The translations under genes were made by a program, and so were the position numbers. The notes beneath the pieces were generated by a model that saw nothing but the letters and a program-made list of their open reading frames with translations, did no database searches and was not told the origin of the DNA. Positions 60,575 to 64,000 of a DNA stretch of 64,000 nucleotides are shown here, in pieces. The DNA is taken from NCBI RefSeq assembly GCF_013607875.1, contig NZ_VDES01000002.1, positions 1,246,297 through 1,310,296 on the forward strand. The letters run 5' to 3'. The first letter of the stretch is position 1. Every line of letters begins with the position of its first letter. This stretch comes from Blastomonas ursincola. GTDB taxonomy: Bacteria; Pseudomonadota; Alphaproteobacteria; Sphingomonadales; Sphingomonadaceae.

Positions 60575-61517
60575 CGATGCTCACCAATTCCCAACCCTGT
60601 CCGCGTCGCACCGCACGTGCGCCCAATACCGGGGCGATCTGCGGCAGGGCATCGGGCGTTCGCCCGGCAACCTGCAGGATGCCGCTGAACCGTGCTCCCG
60701 CAAGGTCGGGCGAGACGGTCACGTTCGCGCCCAATGTGCGTTCGATGGCCTGCGCCACCTCGCCCAGCGGAGCATCGGCAAAGGCGATCTGGCCCGATCG
60801 CCAACCGCCTATATGGCTGGCCGCGATGTCCGACACGAGGATGCGCCCGCTCGCGCCATCGATCTGGGCACGCCGCCCGGGGTTCAGCCGGACATTCTCG
60901 CCATCCGGGTTGACGATCACTGCGCCTTCCGACACCGCGACGTCCAGCCCGGCGCCACTGCGCACCACGTTGAAGGCGGTGCCTGCATCGACCAGACGCA
61001 CATCGCCCGCCTCGACGACGAATGGATCGGCTTCATCGTGCCGGACGATGAACATCGCCTCGCCGCGTTCCAGCCTGGCGAAACGCGGCTCGTTCCGGTC
61101 GAGCATGAGGCGGGTGCCGCCGTTGACGAGGATGCGGCTGCCATCCTCGAGCGCGATCGTCCTCGTCTGGCCGTTCGGGGTGATGACGCTGTAGGGCTGC
61201 GGTCGCATCTGCCAGAGCGGGATCAGCAGGATCGCGACGATCGCGGCCGCCAGCGCCAGAAAACCGCGCCGCCAGCTCCGCGCGTTGGCTGGCGGCAGGG
61301 GTTGCCCGTCGTTCGCAGGTTGCGGCAGGGCAGGGACAGCCGCGACCAGATCGGCCATCCAGCTCCCGGCGGCCATCGCGGCATCATAGGCCTGGTTGTG
61401 GCGCGCATCGGCCTCCAGCCAGCCGGTCAGCGCGTCCCATCCGGCAAAATCGGCTTCCTGCGAGGCGAGCGCCCATTCGAGCGCTTCCTGGCGGATCTGT
61501 TCGTTCGTGTCTGTCAT
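60561..61517 (-). CDS. FecR-like transmembrane sigma regulator
   Basis: This is 318 residues from ATG 61517, with AGGA 8 bases upstream; 61526 is possible. An N-terminal DUF4880 segment (QEALEWALASQEADFAGWDALTGWL) contacts the sigma factor. One membrane helix (~88-105) follows, then the FecR beta-domain (LEDGSRILVNGGTRLML; GEAMFIVRHD). A C-terminal STN-like part (IAFADAPLGEVAQAIERTLGANVTV) binds the receptor's STN domain. It holds the FecI-like factor until the receptor is occupied. Confidence 0.92.
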   Translation of the reverse strand: MTDTNEQIRQEALEWALASQEADFAGWDALTGWLEADARHNQAYDAAMAAGSWMADLVAAVPALPQPANDGQPLPPANARSWRRGFLALAAAIVAILLIPLWQMRPQPYSVITPNGQTRTIALEDGSRILVNGGTRLMLDRNEPRFARLERGEAMFIVRHDEADPFVVEAGDVRLVDAGTAFNVVRSGAGLDVAVSEGAVIVNPDGENVRLNPGRRAQIDGASGRILVSDIAASHIGGWRSGQIAFADAPLGEVAQAIERTLGANVTVSPDLAGARFSGILQVAGRTPDALPQIAPVLGARAVRRGQGWELVSIDAQP

Positions 61518-61553
61518 GCTGGCCATCCTGCAAGGTGGACGTCGCCGCCGGGG

Positions 61554-62117
61554 TCATTCCGCATCCTGAGTCTCCTTCAGGCGGATCAGCGCGCGATAGG
61601 CCTTTTGCAGGTCCTTCTCGACGGTGCTGAGGCTGAGCCCGAGATGCTCGGCAATCGCACGCTGGCCCAGGCCCTCGATCCGGAACAGCCGGAAGATGTC
61701 GAGCACCCGTTCGCCCTCGGCGCGCAGCACCGCCTCTGCCTGTGCCAGCGCCTGTCGCGCCGCGAGCGCGCGGTCGGGCAGCGGCGCGTCCGAGGCTTCG
61801 GCATTGCTGCTGTTGATCTCGATCCATTCGCCGTCGCGCCTGCGCGCACGCTGCGCCGAGCGATAGCGATCGTGCATCACATTGTTGAGCGCGCGAAACA
61901 GATAGTTGCGCGGCTCGGCGATCGGGTTGGTCTGCGCTGCCGCCAGCCGCAGCCAGGTATCCTGGAAGATGTCCTCGGCGGCATCGCCTGCGCCGCGCGC
62001 CCTCAAAAAACGCAGAAAGCCCTCCCGCTCTGCCAGCAGCAAAGCTTGGAGACCCTGCGAGGGCGGCGATGTTCCGGATTCAGGCAAGGCTAGGCTGACA
62101 TTTGGGGTGGCGCACAT
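61554..62117 (-). CDS. FecI-like ECF sigma factor
   Basis: This is 187 residues from ATG 62117, the only ATG; a TTG at 62144 would add 9 residues. Region 2 (FLRARGAGDAAEDIFQDTWLRLAAA...RNYLFRALNNVMHDRYRS) and region 4 (VLDIFRLFRIEGLGQRAIAEHLGLSLSTVEKDLQKAYRAL) are typical of the FecI group. It should transcribe the downstream receptor and perhaps the autotransporter. The FecR gene follows 36 bp later. Confidence 0.9.
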   Translation of the reverse strand: MCATPNVSLALPESGTSPPSQGLQALLLAEREGFLRFLRARGAGDAAEDIFQDTWLRLAAAQTNPIAEPRNYLFRALNNVMHDRYRSAQRARRRDGEWIEINSSNAEASDAPLPDRALAARQALAQAEAVLRAEGERVLDIFRLFRIEGLGQRAIAEHLGLSLSTVEKDLQKAYRALIRLKETQDAE

Positions 62118-62279
62118 GCTGGCAGACGTCACGCCCGATACCAAACCGTAAGCGAGATGCCATTTTTATTCGGCGAATGGAAAATCGATGCGGGATCGCG
62201 CGGTGGGTGACGTCTTCCCTCTGCAAGCGGCCATAACCCCCGGCTGGCTTGACGCGGTCCACATGCCCCCTGGACCTGG

Positions 62280-62324
62280 TGCACCTTGAGGGAAGCGTTG
62301 TGCTAGCCGTTCCCTCAAGGTGCA
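62280..62324. repeat. 15-bp perfect inverted repeat
   Basis: TGCACCTTGAGGGAA (62280-62294) and TTCCCTCAAGGTGCA (62310-62324) are exact reverse complements around a 15-base loop. It sits between the divergent FecI gene and a small secreted-protein gene. It could be a bidirectional terminator-like hairpin, an operator or a dispersed repeat element. The remaining ~160 bp of the gap towards FecI shows nothing recognisable. Confidence 0.8.
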
Positions 62325-62358
62325 TTTCCCTGCTGGGGTGGGAGGTTGGAGTGCCCTG

Positions 62359-62778
62359 TTGTCGCGCGTGCTGATCCTGATCGCTGCTGCACTTCAGGCC
62401 GTGATGCCTGGACAGACAGGCGCGGACCTCGTCCCCAGCGCAGACCTGATATTCGTGCCGCCCGTGCCCGAGGATCAGCCGGTCAGCCTTCCCGCGACAG
62501 CCGAATGCCTCGCGCTCGCGCAGGTGCGCGCGACCCGGATCATCGCCGGCACGGGTATCGTCTACCAGATATCCAGCCGCCGCCAGTTCATCAACCGCGT
62601 TCGCGGCGACGCCGATATGCTGAAGGAGGGGCAGATCCTGCATGTCCGCACAAGCGGTTCGATGCTGTGCGCGGGGGATATCGTCTACCTGCTCGATGGG
62701 CTGACGGGGGCAAGCGTGCGCTTTGTCGGGCTGGGCAAGTTCGAGCGCTATGACGGTGGGCTCGGCCAGCGCCATTAG
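62359..62778 (+). CDS. Secreted/exported protein of unknown function
   Basis: This is 139 residues if TTG 62359 is the start (GGAG 7 bases upstream). GTG 62320 would put the start inside the inverted repeat and is less likely. A hydrophobic segment (LSRVLILIAAALQAVMPG) looks like a signal peptide. The mature domain (~45-135) is beta-rich (AECLALAQVRATRIIAGTGIVYQISSRRQFINRVRG) with two Cys (AECLAL, SMLCAG). No family recognised. Confidence 0.65.
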   Translation: MSRVLILIAAALQAVMPGQTGADLVPSADLIFVPPVPEDQPVSLPATAECLALAQVRATRIIAGTGIVYQISSRRQFINRVRGDADMLKEGQILHVRTSGSMLCAGDIVYLLDGLTGASVRFVGLGKFERYDGGLGQRH

Positions 62779-62807
62779 CTGCACGAAAGGGCAAGTGTTC
62801 GTGCAGC

Positions 62808-64000
62808 TCAGAACCGCCAGGTCATTTCGGTTCCGGCCATCCAGATGGTGCCGGAGCTTCCGGTCTGTTCGATGAAAGGGCCAGCCGTGAACGCTCCCGC
62901 CGAAGCGGCGAAAGACAGCCCGCGCGGAAGATCGACGGAAAGGCCGATTTCGGCCAGGTTGCCGATATGCCGGGCGCGCGCCGTCCCGGGCTCACGCAGT
63001 TCGCGGCCAGACAGATCGTAAATCCCGTCGAAGCGCGATGCGCGCCAGAACGCGGCAAGGTTGATCTCGACCTGAACACCGCTACCGGGATCTAGGACGA
63101 TACCGGGATTGACGTTGACGATATTGCGCGGGCCAAGCGGGGTGAGTTCGCCGAAATAGCGGCCCTTGGGAAACATCGCGTTGAACGATCCCAAACGGCG
63201 GTCGGTCGGTGAGCGATCGCCGCTGGCGATATTGGCGCGCAGTCGGAGCTGCGGGGAGAGCGGGGTTTGCGGAAAGCGGACCGAGGTTTCGGTGGCCTGC
63301 GACCAGGCGCGGACGCCCTGGCCGGCGAAGTGGCCGCGCTGGATCATCGTTTCCCAGTTCCATGCCAGCCTTCCACGCTGGCCGGACATCCTGAGCCCGA
63401 AGGTGTCGCGCTCCTCGCGTCCGCCGATGCCGCCGAAGCGCGCGGCCCTGTCGGCATAGCCGATCCAGTAGAAGTCGAAATGCACGTTCGGTGCGGGCTC
63501 CATCGTCAGATAGGCGCTGCGCAACCGGCGGCGGCGCACCGAGCCATCATCGAAATCGCCTGGCCCGATCTCGGTCGCCCAGACATGAAGGAGGTCGAGC
63601 CGCGCGGCTCCGCGCGCGAGGTTCACCTGCAGGCCGTCGAAGGGCTGGGGAACGTTGGGGCCATAGCGCTTGCCGACCAGGCGCTCGGACCCCAGCGCGA
63701 TAAGGGCGCGACCGCCCCGCACGCCGAAACGCGTCCGGTCGTCCAGCGGCAGGGTCAGATCGGCATAGGCCTGCGCCAGATCGATGCCGGTACGATCAAC
63801 CGGCCCCGCGCCTCCCGCGACACCTCTAGCATAGGCGAGGATCGGCTGCACGACGACGCCCACCGGTCCTGCCTCGGCCTTGACCATGGGGATGACGCGC
63901 AACCACAGATAGCCGTCATCGGGCGCGTTGCCCCATTCGGGACGGGCATAGGCCTCATGGCGCAGCCGCGCCTCGCCGGTGACGCTGGTCGAAACCGCTT
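62808..64000 (-). CDS. Alginate-export-like outer-membrane porin, N terminus beyond the window
   Basis: The frame is open through the right edge, so the signal peptide and first strands are missing; about 397 residues are seen. The first visible residues (VTGEARLRHEAYARPEWG) and later pairs of amphipathic strands (VHFDFYWIGYADRAARFGG; FDGIYDLSGREL) resemble the AlgE-like alginate-export family. Members form 18-strand outer-membrane channels for polysaccharides or small solutes. It ends in EMTWRF, with the terminal Phe recognised by the BAM complex. It is convergent with the small secreted-protein gene. Confidence 0.8.
   Translation of the reverse strand, partial: AVSTSVTGEARLRHEAYARPEWGNAPDDGYLWLRVIPMVKAEAGPVGVVVQPILAYARGVAGGAGPVDRTGIDLAQAYADLTLPLDDRTRFGVRGGRALIALGSERLVGKRYGPNVPQPFDGLQVNLARGAARLDLLHVWATEIGPGDFDDGSVRRRRLRSAYLTMEPAPNVHFDFYWIGYADRAARFGGIGGREERDTFGLRMSGQRGRLAWNWETMIQRGHFAGQGVRAWSQATETSVRFPQTPLSPQLRLRANIASGDRSPTDRRLGSFNAMFPKGRYFGELTPLGPRNIVNVNPGIVLDPGSGVQVEINLAAFWRASRFDGIYDLSGRELREPGTARARHIGNLAEIGLSVDLPRGLSFAASAGAFTAGPFIEQTGSSGTIWMAGTEMTWRF

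Noticed and set aside
50926-62117. TonB receptors and FecI/FecR as partners of the lasso peptide
   Set aside because: Some sphingomonad lasso clusters include such genes, but these lie 26-37 kb away, belong to other regulons, and no isopeptidase is beside them.

Overview
The window is GC-rich, densely packed alphaproteobacterial chromosome. TonB-dependent receptors, a FecI/FecR pair, a LOV hybrid kinase, an ECF sigma/anti-sigma pair next to a subtilase, TamA/TamB and a lasso peptide cluster together point to a sphingomonad (Sphingomonadales). The genus cannot be fixed from sequence alone. I saw no rRNA, tRNA, CRISPR array or transposase. No gene-free stretch exceeds about 300 bases.

1-9.6 kb: an envelope locus. 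It has a 5'-truncated repeat-rich protein, a small secreted protein, two CsgG-like proteins, two OmpA-domain proteins, a caspase-like peptidase with a PDZ domain, a trypsin-type zymogen and a type I metacaspase-like peptidase. DUF4384-like domains recur in three of these proteins. The run 3223-9567 looks like one translationally coupled operon. It reads as a periplasmic/outer-membrane proteolytic and export system that I do not recognise as described. 9.6-14.4 kb: a TetR-controlled acyl-CoA operon (alcohol dehydrogenase, acyl-CoA dehydrogenase, SDR, APH-type kinase). 14.4-18.5 kb: ECF sigma/anti-sigma, a divergent subtilase, a Gly-rich secreted protein whose Shine-Dalgarno lies in a predicted hairpin, and a small secreted protein. 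18.6-21.7 kb: a LOV/PAS/GAF hybrid histidine kinase.

21.9-25.0 kb: a compact lasso peptide cluster. The 47-residue precursor (22015-22158) was found by reading the DNA and has a predicted 19-residue core, GGFGWALEGWTFLGSTDWR, with an 8-residue Gly1-Glu8 ring. It is followed by a fused RRE-protease (B) and an asparagine-synthetase-like cyclase (C). No exporter or isopeptidase is adjacent.

25.1-31.5 kb: an SDR/VOC pair, then a zinc-homeostasis block. DUF1826, a COG0523 GTPase, a MerC-like protein, an FtsX-type ABC transporter with a His-rich loop and a DUF3299 protein surround two Zur-like palindromes. 31.6-35.4 kb: an FdhF/YdeP-type molybdoenzyme, a retropepsin-like protein and FdhD. 35.6-43.4 kb: TamA, TamB, a small lipoprotein and a BrkB-type membrane protein.

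43.4-54.7 kb: a second acyl-CoA regulon with AMP-ligase, alpha/beta hydrolase, VOC protein, enoyl-CoA hydratase, alpha-methylacyl-CoA racemase, TetR regulator, acyl-CoA dehydrogenase, TonB receptor, unknown protein and BKACE enzyme. Related 14-bp palindromic sites precede five transcription units, and the racemase suggests a methyl-branched substrate. 54.8-62.1 kb: an autotransporter, an STN-type TonB receptor, FecR and FecI, all on the minus strand. The window closes with a small secreted protein behind a 15-bp inverted repeat and a 5'-truncated alginate-export-like outer-membrane protein.
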